The notes below the pieces were generated by a model that saw only the letters and a list, made by a program, of their open reading frames with translations, ran no database searches and was not told the origin of the DNA. Made by a program: the position numbers and the translations under genes. A stretch of 64,000 bases of DNA from Vibrio furnissii CIP 102972 (GTDB lineage Bacteria > Pseudomonadota > Gammaproteobacteria > Enterobacterales > Vibrionaceae): assembly GCF_000176175.1 (NCBI RefSeq), contig NZ_ACZP01000014.1, positions 930,001 through 994,000 on the forward strand, given 5' to 3'. Positions 25,761-34,484 of the stretch are shown here, one piece after another (the first letter of the stretch is position 1; each line of letters begins with the position of its first letter).

Positions 25761-28700
25761 TTGACGCACGCTTGGCAAGTAGCAGCAATTATTGCGACTA
25801 AAAACAGGCCTGACTTGTTGAAAAATAGAGCATTACATTCAATCCTAAACCAATCTAGATTACCAGATTACCTTATAGTAGTAGATGACTCACCAGAAGA
25901 TGTTCAGCAACAGAATCGATACGTTGTTGAATCGCTCCCATTGAGTAATTGCCACAAAAAATATCTGATAAATCAGAGAACTAAAGGTGCTAGCGGGGCG
26001 TGGAATACAGCTATAGACTACCTGTGTGCTCAGCAAGGTAAAGATTTTGACTCGTTGTTTCTGGCGTTTCTTGACGACGATGATGAGTGGCATTCTGATT
26101 ATTTGGAACGCTGTTTAACTACAGTAAGTATGAAAAAATGCAATATGGTCGCCGCTGGATTTTATCGCTACGAAAGTAACGACCGCCCGCCTATTGAGAG
26201 TTTACCCCCTACGTTTTTAGATGAAGACCTATTCCTGAGAGGAAACCCAGGTATTCAGGGGTCTAACTTGTTCTTGTCTCTTGATATTATGCTGATGGCC
26301 GGTTGCTTTGATGAGCATTTAGCCAGCAGTACAGACCGCGATTTGTGTATACGCCTCTGTGAGATAGGATCTCTTCAATACCAGAGCATAGATGAAGTGC
26401 TGTTAAATCATTATGCAGATAGCGGTCGTCAACGATTAAGTACACCAGATTCACCATCTAAGCAAAACGGTTTGTCTGCATTTTGGCAGAAGTACCATGG
26501 CCGGATGAGTAGTGTACAGCATGACGCATTTCTTAAGCGTGCTCAGAAGCTGTTTAATTGGCAGCCTAAATTACCCTTGCTACCACAAGAAGCATTAACG
26601 TCCGCAGTTCAAATTGGGCTAACACTTGGAGTTGATTTAGGAAATACCTCGTTTGGTCAACTAAAGAATCTCATCATTAAAATTCATCAAGTAGAACAGC
26701 AGAACTTAGTTGGTTTTAACCTGCTCTTGACCGCAACAACTGAAGAATTGAACCTACATGGTTTGAATGATTTTCTTGAATTTGTGGGAAATCAGGGTAT
26801 CACCTATTACAACTTATGCGATCAGCAAACATGTGTTGAAACGGCTACTACAATTGTTGCCCAAGAGAACGTAGGTCATAGCGCATGGGTCTTAAAAAAT
26901 AGGGAGCATCAAGGTCAACTAACGGATAAAAGTGATAACGATACTTTAACACTGCTTCGCCAGTTAGGAGCTTATCAGTTGAAATGCGTTACCTTTGATG
27001 ACCAGTTTAAGAAACAACGAACAGAACTCGTTCAAAGGATAAAACAGTGCCGTATTGAAGCTGCTCAATCTCGAATATCAAAGCTATTTCGTATGGACGA
27101 TCTGATATTGCTTGGTACTGGTTCGGAAGCCATTGTAATGACCGATGGTAAACGAGTTTTTAAGTGCATTGACTACTGGAAAACTCGTTTACCTGCTAAA
27201 CAAATTAAGTTTCTACAACAGAGCTGCTCAAAATGGCGTGACCTGCCCGGTTTATATGCTCTGGACGAAGTTATTATTAAAGGAACAAGCTTAGTTATTA
27301 CTTATCCTTACGAGGAAAGCACCCCTTATCAAGGTGGTGACAGTGAACACGTTATTAATCTGCTTCACAGTTGCAGCAAAGCGGGTATTGTTTGTAATAA
27401 CATTCATCCTAAAAACTTGATTAAAACCAAGTACGAGGTGAAGTTAATAGATTACGGCTCAGATATTCGACCATGGAATGAACTTGGTTTTGAACATATG
27501 GCACGGCGAGCATATCTAGCTATATATCATGCAGATAATCCTCGTCTTAAATCCTTAATGCGTCAGTCGTTGCAAACCACAAACATGCCAGAAATGCAGG
27601 GTTATCAAGTTTTTCGCCAACGATTAGCTGGTATTGATTGCAACTTAGAGCAAGCAAATAAAGCAAGACTGACGCTAGCGCCGGCAGATCCAGTAACCCC
27701 TTTTGTTTTGACCATTGGTGTCATTACCGGAGATGCCTATAAATTGTTACCCTTGCTTAACAGCATTGCTGAATTAGCGCAGTGTAGTTACTTGACCGAG
27801 GTAAACACAATCGTTTTGTGTAACGGTTGCTCAATCAGAACTGTTGAAGATGTTCTTATGCATAGCAAGCGTCCATTGAGTACTGTAAGAATAATAAGCG
27901 AAGCGCAACAAATAAAAGATGCGGGCAATGGATTATTCGGTCTTTGTTTCGCTCGTAGACAGATTGGGCAGGTAGGTATTGCCCATGCTCGCAGTATGCT
28001 ACAAAAGTATGTCGGTTTAGAGTGTGAAACGAAGCCAGGTAGCGTTGCTTGGATCCTTGATGATGATATGCGTTTAGATGCCCGAGCGAAACAGTATCTC
28101 CCTTGGTTACAAAAATTCAGACAAAATGATGTTGATGTTGTTATTGGGCAATATGAGGGTTCCTCACCTAATCCGCCACTAAATGGGTTACGTGGCCAGT
28201 TGTTGGATCTGCTACATAACTTACGTTGGTTAGAGACATTATCGAACGATATTGAACTTCCAGATCGAAGCAGTGAAAATACCATTCTTCGTAACAAATA
28301 CCCTGATTATTACTACGACCTATCACGTAAACACTCAGGTCATGTTGAAGTCCCATTTTGGATTGAGCCTGCTTATATTGGTGAAACTGTTGCAGAAGCA
28401 CGTGCTCGTTTATTTGCTTTTGCACCAATGTTAGTCACTGGGTTTCCACTTACTCGCGGTATAATCCCCTCATGCAGTGAAAATCCATTAATGGCAGCGA
28501 AAGACACTGTTAACCGTGGGGGTAATACCTTTGTTTTAAACCCTAAAGCGTTAACACAAATACCCAATGTGATACCAAGAATAAATGGCCGTGAGGTCCG
28601 CCGTTCAGATATGCTTTGGGCAATAGCTAACAAGCATCATAATGGACTGAGCATTAAAAGCGGCCCATTCCCTGTACAGCACACTGGCCGTGTGCAAAAT

Positions 28701-29111
28701 GAGAAAATATTAGATTTGGAGAAGGTACAGGATGAGATTATGGGTTCAGCGTTGTATGCAGGTTTACAAGAATTCTTGTCAGCAAAAGAACAACATAACT
28801 TGGTTTTTACTCCTGATGAGATCTCTGACGTCTGGCAAGCAACCAGAAATGCACGCAATACCCGCCTTGCACGCTTAACACTCAGTTACTACAGAATTAA
28901 TGGATTGGCACAGGCGTTATCCAAGTATCCAGAGCTTACTGAACTGAGTGATTATCTGACACGATCTTTTAATTCCAGTACAATTGAGAAGCTTAAAAAT
29001 CAGGTTGAGCAAATGAATGAGCACCATATTTGCGATTTTTTAAACCAAATAGTGCCGCAAAGTACCTGCTTTGCGAATGCAGATAAGAAAACTTTTGAGA
29101 TAGTTGTATAA
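25761..29111 (+). CDS. Large GT2 glycosyltransferase / kinase-like / GT2 fusion protein
   Basis: About 1,116 residues. The TTG at 25761 has GGAG nine bases upstream and gives MTHAWQVAAIIATKNRPDLL; a GTG at 25701 would add 20 residues. Residues 5-240 are a family-2 GT-A domain (ATKNRP, VVDDSPED, DXD motif FLDDDDEW). Residues about 445-610 look like a protein/small-molecule kinase fold: glycine loop GTGSEAIVM, RVFKCIDYW with the ATP lysine, catalytic loop CNNIHPKNLI where the usual Asp is Asn, and LIDYGSD for DFG. Residues about 645-960 form a second GT-like domain (LTIGVITGDAYKLLPLLNSI, ILDDDMRLD). It is AT-rich unlike its neighbours, and only two bases precede the next gene. Sugar donor and acceptor are unknown; it probably acts with the three downstream enzymes. 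Confidence 0.8.
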   Translation: MTHAWQVAAIIATKNRPDLLKNRALHSILNQSRLPDYLIVVDDSPEDVQQQNRYVVESLPLSNCHKKYLINQRTKGASGAWNTAIDYLCAQQGKDFDSLFLAFLDDDDEWHSDYLERCLTTVSMKKCNMVAAGFYRYESNDRPPIESLPPTFLDEDLFLRGNPGIQGSNLFLSLDIMLMAGCFDEHLASSTDRDLCIRLCEIGSLQYQSIDEVLLNHYADSGRQRLSTPDSPSKQNGLSAFWQKYHGRMSSVQHDAFLKRAQKLFNWQPKLPLLPQEALTSAVQIGLTLGVDLGNTSFGQLKNLIIKIHQVEQQNLVGFNLLLTATTEELNLHGLNDFLEFVGNQGITYYNLCDQQTCVETATTIVAQENVGHSAWVLKNREHQGQLTDKSDNDTLTLLRQLGAYQLKCVTFDDQFKKQRTELVQRIKQCRIEAAQSRISKLFRMDDLILLGTGSEAIVMTDGKRVFKCIDYWKTRLPAKQIKFLQQSCSKWRDLPGLYALDEVIIKGTSLVITYPYEESTPYQGGDSEHVINLLHSCSKAGIVCNNIHPKNLIKTKYEVKLIDYGSDIRPWNELGFEHMARRAYLAIYHADNPRLKSLMRQSLQTTNMPEMQGYQVFRQRLAGIDCNLEQANKARLTLAPADPVTPFVLTIGVITGDAYKLLPLLNSIAELAQCSYLTEVNTIVLCNGCSIRTVEDVLMHSKRPLSTVRIISEAQQIKDAGNGLFGLCFARRQIGQVGIAHARSMLQKYVGLECETKPGSVAWILDDDMRLDARAKQYLPWLQKFRQNDVDVVIGQYEGSSPNPPLNGLRGQLLDLLHNLRWLETLSNDIELPDRSSENTILRNKYPDYYYDLSRKHSGHVEVPFWIEPAYIGETVAEARARLFAFAPMLVTGFPLTRGIIPSCSENPLMAAKDTVNRGGNTFVLNPKALTQIPNVIPRINGREVRRSDMLWAIANKHHNGLSIKSGPFPVQHTGRVQNEKILDLEKVQDEIMGSALYAGLQEFLSAKEQHNLVFTPDEISDVWQATRNARNTRLARLTLSYYRINGLAQALSKYPELTELSDYLTRSFNSSTIEKLKNQVEQMNEHHICDFLNQIVPQSTCFANADKKTFEIVV

Positions 29112-29113
29112 AA

Positions 29114-30172
29114 ATGCCGTATAAAAATTACTGTGAGCTCCCTACACTACACGGTACATTTCGAATGTATGACACTGGAAATGAGTTGTTTAGAGTGGTT
29201 ACCTTTGGAGATATCAGCAACCTAGGTAGTCAGCCTATGGTAAGAATACACTCTTCATGCCTTGCTTCAGAAGTATTTGAAGCTCGAGATTGCGACTGTG
29301 CAGACCAATTACGCGAAGCTATGAAAGCCATGGCTCACGATGGAAGTGGTATTATTTTTCATTTACATCAAGAAGGAAGGGGACAGGGTCTATCTAAGAA
29401 AATTCAAGCAGTGTACAAAATGCAGGTGGAAGCCCTTGATACAGCCGAATCATTTCAAGCTATGGGCTTAGAACAAGATATTAGAGATTACGAGCCAGCG
29501 ATTAGTGTACTGAAAAAAATGGCTATCGAAGAAGTGCGTCTAGTCTCAAACAATCCGCGAAAACGAAGTGCTTTAGAACAAGCTGGTATTGCGGTAGAAG
29601 TTGTGAATACTCATCCGCAAGTCCGCCCCGAAAACGCAGGCTATTTGCAGAGTAAAAATGATAAATTGGGGCACTACCTGCCGTTAAGTGCTGAGAATGA
29701 TAATTCTAGTCCAATTCATTTTTATCATTCAGACCAAACATGGGGAGCGTTTTCCAATTTTTCACAACATGCAGTATATCTGCAAGGCAAAATTTGGCGA
29801 ACAACCGAGCACTTTTATCAAGCACAAAAATTTACTGACCCAGTACTACAGGAACGTATTCGCATAGCTGCAAGCCCAATGTTAGCCAAAGAAATAGCCA
29901 GTCAGTTAGAAGTAAAACACCTTCAAGAAGATTGGCATAACAAAAAAGAGAAGGCGATGTGGCAGGCAATATCAGCGAAGTTTACTCAACACCCTGAACT
30001 CAAAGAATTATTGTTATCAACAGAGCAACGTAACATAGCAGAACATACGAATAATGATAGTTATTGGGGGGATGCTGAAGATGGTTCTGGATTAAACCGA
30101 TTGGGTGAGTTATTGATGCAATTACGTAGTCAGTTACTGGATAGCAAAGTACAGACGTTATGTGCGGAATAG
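29114..30172 (+). CDS. GTP cyclohydrolase II-NADAR fusion (RibA-YbiA-like)
   Basis: 352 residues. The N-terminal 185 are a GTP cyclohydrolase II domain with zinc ligands Cys49, Cys60 and Cys62 (SSCLASE, RDCDCADQL), HQEGRGQGL and SNNPRKRSAL. Where E. coli RibA has catalytic Tyr105 (YHRQEGR) this protein has His83 (HLHQEGR). Residues about 196-345 are a NADAR/YbiA domain (GAFSNFSQHAV, TTEHFYQAQKF, DSYWGDAEDGSGLNRLG). RibA converts GTP to a diamino-ribosylamino-pyrimidinone phosphate; YbiA-type domains cleave the N-glycosidic bond of such intermediates. The fusion could thus turn GTP into a free triaminopyrimidine plus ribose phosphate. No ribB, ribD, ribE or ribH lies nearby, so a role outside flavin synthesis is inferred. 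It overlaps the next gene by 13 bases. Confidence 0.88.
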   Translation: MPYKNYCELPTLHGTFRMYDTGNELFRVVTFGDISNLGSQPMVRIHSSCLASEVFEARDCDCADQLREAMKAMAHDGSGIIFHLHQEGRGQGLSKKIQAVYKMQVEALDTAESFQAMGLEQDIRDYEPAISVLKKMAIEEVRLVSNNPRKRSALEQAGIAVEVVNTHPQVRPENAGYLQSKNDKLGHYLPLSAENDNSSPIHFYHSDQTWGAFSNFSQHAVYLQGKIWRTTEHFYQAQKFTDPVLQERIRIAASPMLAKEIASQLEVKHLQEDWHNKKEKAMWQAISAKFTQHPELKELLLSTEQRNIAEHTNNDSYWGDAEDGSGLNRLGELLMQLRSQLLDSKVQTLCAE

Positions 30173-31596
30173 TGCTGCTATATGGCGATAATGCAAAGAA
30201 AAACATTTCTGCCTCATTAACCAAACTGTCTCATCGCGGGCCTGATGATCAGCACTGTTGGACAAATGGGCAATTAGCTATAGGGTTTGTCCGTTTGGCT
30301 ATTAACGATGAAAGCACTGCTGGGAGACAACCATACAACGCTGGTGAAATGATTGGTGCAATTAATGGTGAAATATACAATGCTGATGCTCTTGCTAAAC
30401 AATACCACCTCACGTTAAAAAGTGAGTGTGATACTCATGTCGTCGCTCCTCTATTTACTGAAATAGGTAATAAGGTACTGGCCGAGTTAGATGGATTTTA
30501 TTCAGGTGTAATCTACCAATCTGATACGCAGACTCTTTATCTGCTTCGGGATCATATAGGGAAAAAGCCCCTATTTTATGGCCGAGCAGATAATAACTTA
30601 TTTGTTGTAAGCGAGCTCAAAGCATTGCAAAACATTGAATGGTTTGAGCAAGTTCCATTAGGAATTAGCCAGTTAGAGTTAACTTCTGGAAAGTTAAAAC
30701 AAATAGCAGAGCACCCAGAACTAGTCACTACAAAGCCGAATCTTGCTATGGCAATGGAAAAAGCCGTGATTAAGCGTTTACCAAAGCAACCGGTCGGTGT
30801 TTTTCTGAGTGGTGGTTTAGATAGTTCAATTATTGCGGCTTTAGCTCAACAATATAATCAAAATATTACTTATTTTGTTCTGGGAAATCCGGATAGTCCT
30901 GATATAGAGATGGTTAACAAGCTTGTTAATCACTTGGGAATAACTCGGATCAACTATATTCCACTGCCAACGGGACAAGAGTTACCAACTTTGATTGCCA
31001 AGATAGTCTACGCAACTGAAAGCTACAATCCTTCGATCATTAGCAACGGTTTGGCGACTTACTTATTAGCAGAAGCGGCACAAAAAGAAGGATTAAAAGT
31101 AGTCCTAACCGGAGAAGGTGCAGATGAGCTTTTTGCTGGGTATCACGAAAGGCTATCGGAAAATGAATGGCAATTAACTCGTTCGAATCTGATAAATGAC
31201 ATGCGATTTACTGAATTACGTAGATTAGATAATTGCAGTATGGCGAATAGTATTGAAGCTCGTTGTCCATTTTTGGATCGGACAGTGAAGAGTATCGCTG
31301 ATACCTTAGAGCACAAAAACTTCTATTCGTATGACCAAAATAAGGTAGCACTTAGGAGTACCTTTGGGCATTTATTACCTGTTGAAATTGCTGAACGAAA
31401 GAAAACTTCATTTGATGTTGGCAGTGGTATCCGCAAGTTGGTCGTCGATTACTTAACCCGTAATGATAATACAGAAATAGCTGAACTCAAGAAAATTTGG
31501 AGTCAAACATTTACACACGATGCTGAAAAATCTTACTTTTTTAGTTACCCAACATTCGATAGCGCTATTGCAAAGCGTGGGGGAGCCCACAGATGA
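30160..31596 (+). CDS. Asparagine synthetase B-like glutamine-hydrolysing amidotransferase
   Basis: 478 residues, shorter than the roughly 550 of AsnB. It opens MCGIVLLYG, so Cys2 becomes the N-terminal nucleophile of the Ntn glutaminase; LSHRGPDD and GAINGEIYN complete that domain. The synthetase domain has the pyrophosphate loop SGGLDSS (217-223), VVLTGEGADELFAGY and SIEARCPFLDR. The family uses ATP to adenylate a carboxylate and forms an amide, in natural-product clusters sometimes on non-aspartate substrates. Being within a specialised operon, starting inside the ribA-NADAR frame and overlapping the next gene by four bases, it more likely modifies a pathway product than makes bulk asparagine. 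Confidence 0.87.
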   Translation: MCGIVLLYGDNAKKNISASLTKLSHRGPDDQHCWTNGQLAIGFVRLAINDESTAGRQPYNAGEMIGAINGEIYNADALAKQYHLTLKSECDTHVVAPLFTEIGNKVLAELDGFYSGVIYQSDTQTLYLLRDHIGKKPLFYGRADNNLFVVSELKALQNIEWFEQVPLGISQLELTSGKLKQIAEHPELVTTKPNLAMAMEKAVIKRLPKQPVGVFLSGGLDSSIIAALAQQYNQNITYFVLGNPDSPDIEMVNKLVNHLGITRINYIPLPTGQELPTLIAKIVYATESYNPSIISNGLATYLLAEAAQKEGLKVVLTGEGADELFAGYHERLSENEWQLTRSNLINDMRFTELRRLDNCSMANSIEARCPFLDRTVKSIADTLEHKNFYSYDQNKVALRSTFGHLLPVEIAERKKTSFDVGSGIRKLVVDYLTRNDNTEIAELKKIWSQTFTHDAEKSYFFSYPTFDSAIAKRGGAHR

Positions 31597-32282
31597 CAGT
31601 AAGGTTGGCCCAACAAATACTGCTCGATAAGTTTCAACAAGAGCCATTTCACAACTTCTATTTACTCAATGATATCCAGCCTACCACCTTGCTATACGGG
31701 GGCACCTGTTCAGATAAGACTCTGAGTTACTTAGAAGCAGTAAAAGCTGCTGGGCTAGATGCGCATTTGCATTCTGCACGTATTGGAGGGAATGAAATCC
31801 ATCGACTGGTGAGACTTGAAATAGATAATCAGCGCTATTTTGCTGATATTGGAAATGGCTGGCCATCTATTCATCTTTTCCCTGTGGATACACCAATTGA
31901 GTATGAGTGTTACGGAATGACTTATAGAACAAAAATAAAAGATGGTGTTATCACTGTGTACCACAAAAAAAACGGCGTCGAAAAACAACAAATGGAAATC
32001 GATATTGCAGAGAAATCGGATGCAGAAATACGCCAAAGAATAGCTAATCGTTTTTCAACCAATATAATTTATCCATTTAGCAATCAGCTGAGATTCTCAA
32101 TGGTTGTTGGTCAACGTTTTTTATTTATTCGTGACACTCAGCTAGAAATATACAGTAGCGATGGTTACGAGGAAGTATCCAGTATCACTAAAAGTGACAT
32201 AAAAACAGAGATAATGAAGTATTTTAACTACGATATCTCACCACTTGAATCATTCATTCTTAATAAAAAATTTAACATATAA
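31593..32282 (+). CDS. Arylamine N-acetyltransferase-like protein
   Basis: 229 residues. A Cys-His-Asp set matches NAT enzymes: Cys39 in YGGTCSDKT, His70 in GGNEIHRLVRLEI and Asp85 in RYFADIGNGWPS, the His-Asp gap of 15 being the same as in classical NATs. The C-terminal 100 residues diverge and the protein is shorter than the usual 270-280. NATs acylate aromatic amines from CoA thioesters, and relatives such as RifF form amides in antibiotic assembly. In this operon it may acylate or cyclise an amino-pyrimidine-derived intermediate, which is inference. A transglutaminase-like protease role is an alternative. Start overlaps the upstream stop (ATGA). Confidence 0.75.
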   Translation: MTVRLAQQILLDKFQQEPFHNFYLLNDIQPTTLLYGGTCSDKTLSYLEAVKAAGLDAHLHSARIGGNEIHRLVRLEIDNQRYFADIGNGWPSIHLFPVDTPIEYECYGMTYRTKIKDGVITVYHKKNGVEKQQMEIDIAEKSDAEIRQRIANRFSTNIIYPFSNQLRFSMVVGQRFLFIRDTQLEIYSSDGYEEVSSITKSDIKTEIMKYFNYDISPLESFILNKKFNI

Positions 32283-33054
32283 ACAACGAGTAACCCTCTA
32301 TTATGATTAGTAAAGTGAGACGCTGGTAGTGAATGAATTATCGATAAAGTTGCATAATTTTATAGTGTAAAGTAGGCGGTTTTATCTTCTGCTTTGCCAT
32401 TTTCTTGAATCTAATGCTATGCGACAAGCGGTGCCTTATTGCATTATGGGATACCAAAAGTTATCGATAGACTGGATATTGGCACGTTGTCGTAACTCAT
32501 CGAAACCTCCTCCATAAAGGTCTTCCCCGAAGGGTATCTGGCCAAATCCCAAAACACGACTTTGCACCAACCATGAAAGCTTGGACAGTCGCGTTAGCTG
32601 TTTAAAGTAAATGTAGATAAATTGTTTAAAAGTTCGCCGCGCGGTTGCTTTTTTGTATCTTTGATATTTCAAATAAAAATCTATTCATGAAATTCGGGTA
32701 TCAAATCACTCAATTTGGTCACGGGCGGGTCGTTTACTGAGTATGTTGTGAAGCAGCCATCATATTTGAACATCTAACATAAAATAAACGGCATATTTTA
32801 AATGCTATATATTCATTTTCAGGGAATGAATACGCTTGTTGAAGAAATAGAATGCGATTTATTCTGGATGATGTGGATATTTAATCTTGCTCTGACTAAT
32901 TATCCACCGCGTGTCGGGTTGCTAGCGAAATTTAATTTTGAATTCCATCACACTCATGAATATAGCCTTGAATTACCATCAGCGCTCTTAGAAAGATAAG
33001 CCCTAAATCATCACGATTAAAATCCCCTACAAACCGATAAGGATACCTATCATC
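32283..33054. other. AT-rich gene-poor right flank of the insert
   Basis: 770 bases without a convincing gene. On the minus strand an 18-codon frame at 32500-32444 (MSYDNVPISSLSITFGIP) has a very strong GGAGGAGG site, perhaps the remnant of a lost gene start. A 78-codon frame at 32436-32672 overlaps it and has no ribosome site. No terminal inverted repeats or integrase fragment were recognised. The AAGGA ribosome site of the RidA-like gene lies at the right end. Confidence 0.4.
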
Positions 33055-34320
33055 ATGAGCGGTAAGATCATCAAGCTATCTCGAAATACAGGCCAAGCGC
33101 CAATCAATGCATTCTCTACACAAAGCGTTGCTTTCTCTCATTACAACAATATTTCAGCGCAACTGCCGATTGATCCTCAAAGTGGTGAGTTGGTGATCGG
33201 GGACATCAAAGCGCAAGCGAAGCAATGTTTTGAAAACATCAAATCTATCGTAGAGAGCATTGAGCACGTGATGGATGACGTGGTGAAAGTGAATGTATTC
33301 CTGAAAAATATTGACGATGCAGACGCCGTCAACGACGTGATGGCGGCGTTCTTTACAACATACTTCCCAACAAAAACCGTGTCTGCCGTGGCCGAACTCC
33401 CTCACCGTGATGCGCTGATTCAGGTGGACGCTTTGATCTCGAACGGTGAAGGGACTCAGCCCCAAGCCCCTTGCGCTTTGATTAAGCTGGCGAGAAACAG
33501 TGATCGCGTGGCTCAGAGCGCAACATCAACTCATTCAGTGGCTTTCTCACACTACAACAACCTTTCTGCGCAACTGCCCATTGATCCAACTACAGGCGCG
33601 TTGGTGGAAGGGGGAATCAAGGCGCAAGCGGCTCAGTGTTTGCGTAACCTCAAGACCGTCTTAGAAAGTATTGATGTGCCGTTTGATGACATTGTTAAAG
33701 TGGGCATTCAGGTGAGCGATCTTGCCGACATCGAGCAAGTGAATGAAGTGTATATGACGTTCTTCCCTGATTCGGCCATTGCGCGCAGCGTGGCTTATGT
33801 TCCAGCACGTACCGTGACCCAAGCAGCAGGTCTGCCCATGAATGCATTGGTTCAAATGGATGCGGTTATCTCTCATGGCGACGGCACGCCCCCACAAGCC
33901 GTGGAAGACAGACACGGGCTTGTGATTTGGGCGAACAATACCGAGTTGGCACCGATGAGTGCGCTTTCAACGCAAACTGTTGCTTTTTCTCACTACAACC
34001 ACATCTCGGCGCAGCTTCCTGTGGATGCACAGACAGGAAAACTGGTCGCAGGCAATGTGGGCGAGCAAGCGAAGCAGTGCCTCACACACATTCAGTCCAT
34101 TGTTGAAAGCATTGGTCATGACATGGATGATTTGGTGAAGGTCAACATTCAACTGACCAATGTCGATGACTTGCATCTGGTTGATGAGGTATACACGACG
34201 TTTTTCAATGGCAAACTTCCAGCCAGAACCGTGATTGGCGTTGAAAAGATCCTATCAGGCGCATTGGTTCAGATTGATGCGGTTGTTTCAAATGCTGAAG
34301 GCACGCCACCAACAAAATAA
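33055..34320 (+). CDS. Triple-domain RidA (YjgF/YER057c/UK114) family protein
   Basis: 421 residues made of three tandem RidA domains of about 135-140 residues, each carrying SVAFSHYNN-type (residues about 20-30, 155-165, 300-310), SAQLPIDP or SAQLPVDA, QAKQC/QAAQC and DALIS/DAVIS/DAVVS motifs. The arginine of the VARLP motif that binds substrate carboxylate in E. coli RidA (Arg105) is Glu, Gly and Lys in domains one to three, so imine/enamine deaminase activity of the classical type is doubtful. RidA proteins normally assemble as trimers of single domains; this polypeptide could be a covalent trimer. AAGGA precedes the ATG. It points toward, and is convergent with, a nitrilase-type gene. Confidence 0.9.
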   Translation: MSGKIIKLSRNTGQAPINAFSTQSVAFSHYNNISAQLPIDPQSGELVIGDIKAQAKQCFENIKSIVESIEHVMDDVVKVNVFLKNIDDADAVNDVMAAFFTTYFPTKTVSAVAELPHRDALIQVDALISNGEGTQPQAPCALIKLARNSDRVAQSATSTHSVAFSHYNNLSAQLPIDPTTGALVEGGIKAQAAQCLRNLKTVLESIDVPFDDIVKVGIQVSDLADIEQVNEVYMTFFPDSAIARSVAYVPARTVTQAAGLPMNALVQMDAVISHGDGTPPQAVEDRHGLVIWANNTELAPMSALSTQTVAFSHYNHISAQLPVDAQTGKLVAGNVGEQAKQCLTHIQSIVESIGHDMDDLVKVNIQLTNVDDLHLVDEVYTTFFNGKLPARTVIGVEKILSGALVQIDAVVSNAEGTPPTK

Positions 34321-34328
34321 TCGTATTG

Positions 34329-34363
34329 CTGCCTGATATGTTGAACCTCAGCATATCAGGCAG
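34329..34363 (+). terminator. Long hairpin after the RidA-like gene
   Basis: CTGCCTGATATG (34329-34340) pairs perfectly with CATATCAGGCAG (34352-34363), 11-base loop, followed by TTT only. Probably an intrinsic terminator or mRNA-stabilising stem. Confidence 0.6.
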
Positions 34364-34484
34364 TTTGGCCTTCCTCAAAATAGCCTTTCAATAAAAAATA
34401 GCTTTTCAATAAACCCGTGAGAACGAACGGGTCAGCTCATCGCTTTCTCATTCGTTGACACAGGGCTGTTTGATATAAGGCTCG

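Noticed and set aside
29114..30172. Housekeeping ribA of flavin synthesis
   Set aside because: No other rib genes nearby, altered active-site residue, fused NADAR domain and overlap with an amidotransferase gene argue for a specialised role.
25761..32282. Capsule or LPS biosynthesis locus because of the glycosyltransferase domains
   Set aside because: No polymerase, flippase, sugar-nucleotide synthesis or export genes are present; RibA-NADAR and NAT-like genes do not fit a polysaccharide locus.
25185..32295. Shared nine-base word (GGTTACTCG at 25185, its complement at 32287) as possible attachment sites of the insert
   Set aside because: Nine bases occur by chance at this distance, the copies are inverted rather than direct, and one is part of a terminator stem.
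32436..32672. 78-codon minus-strand frame in the right flank of the insert
   Set aside because: No ribosome site at its start, no recognised motif, and an overlapping shorter frame has the strong Shine-Dalgarno instead.
32802..32999. 65-codon plus-strand frame before the RidA-like gene
   Set aside because: No ribosome site; composition looks like translated AT-rich spacer.
33055..34320. Triple internal repeat read as a DNA-level tandem duplication or repeat element
   Set aside because: The similarity is at protein level, explained by three diverged RidA domains; the DNA copies are not near-identical.
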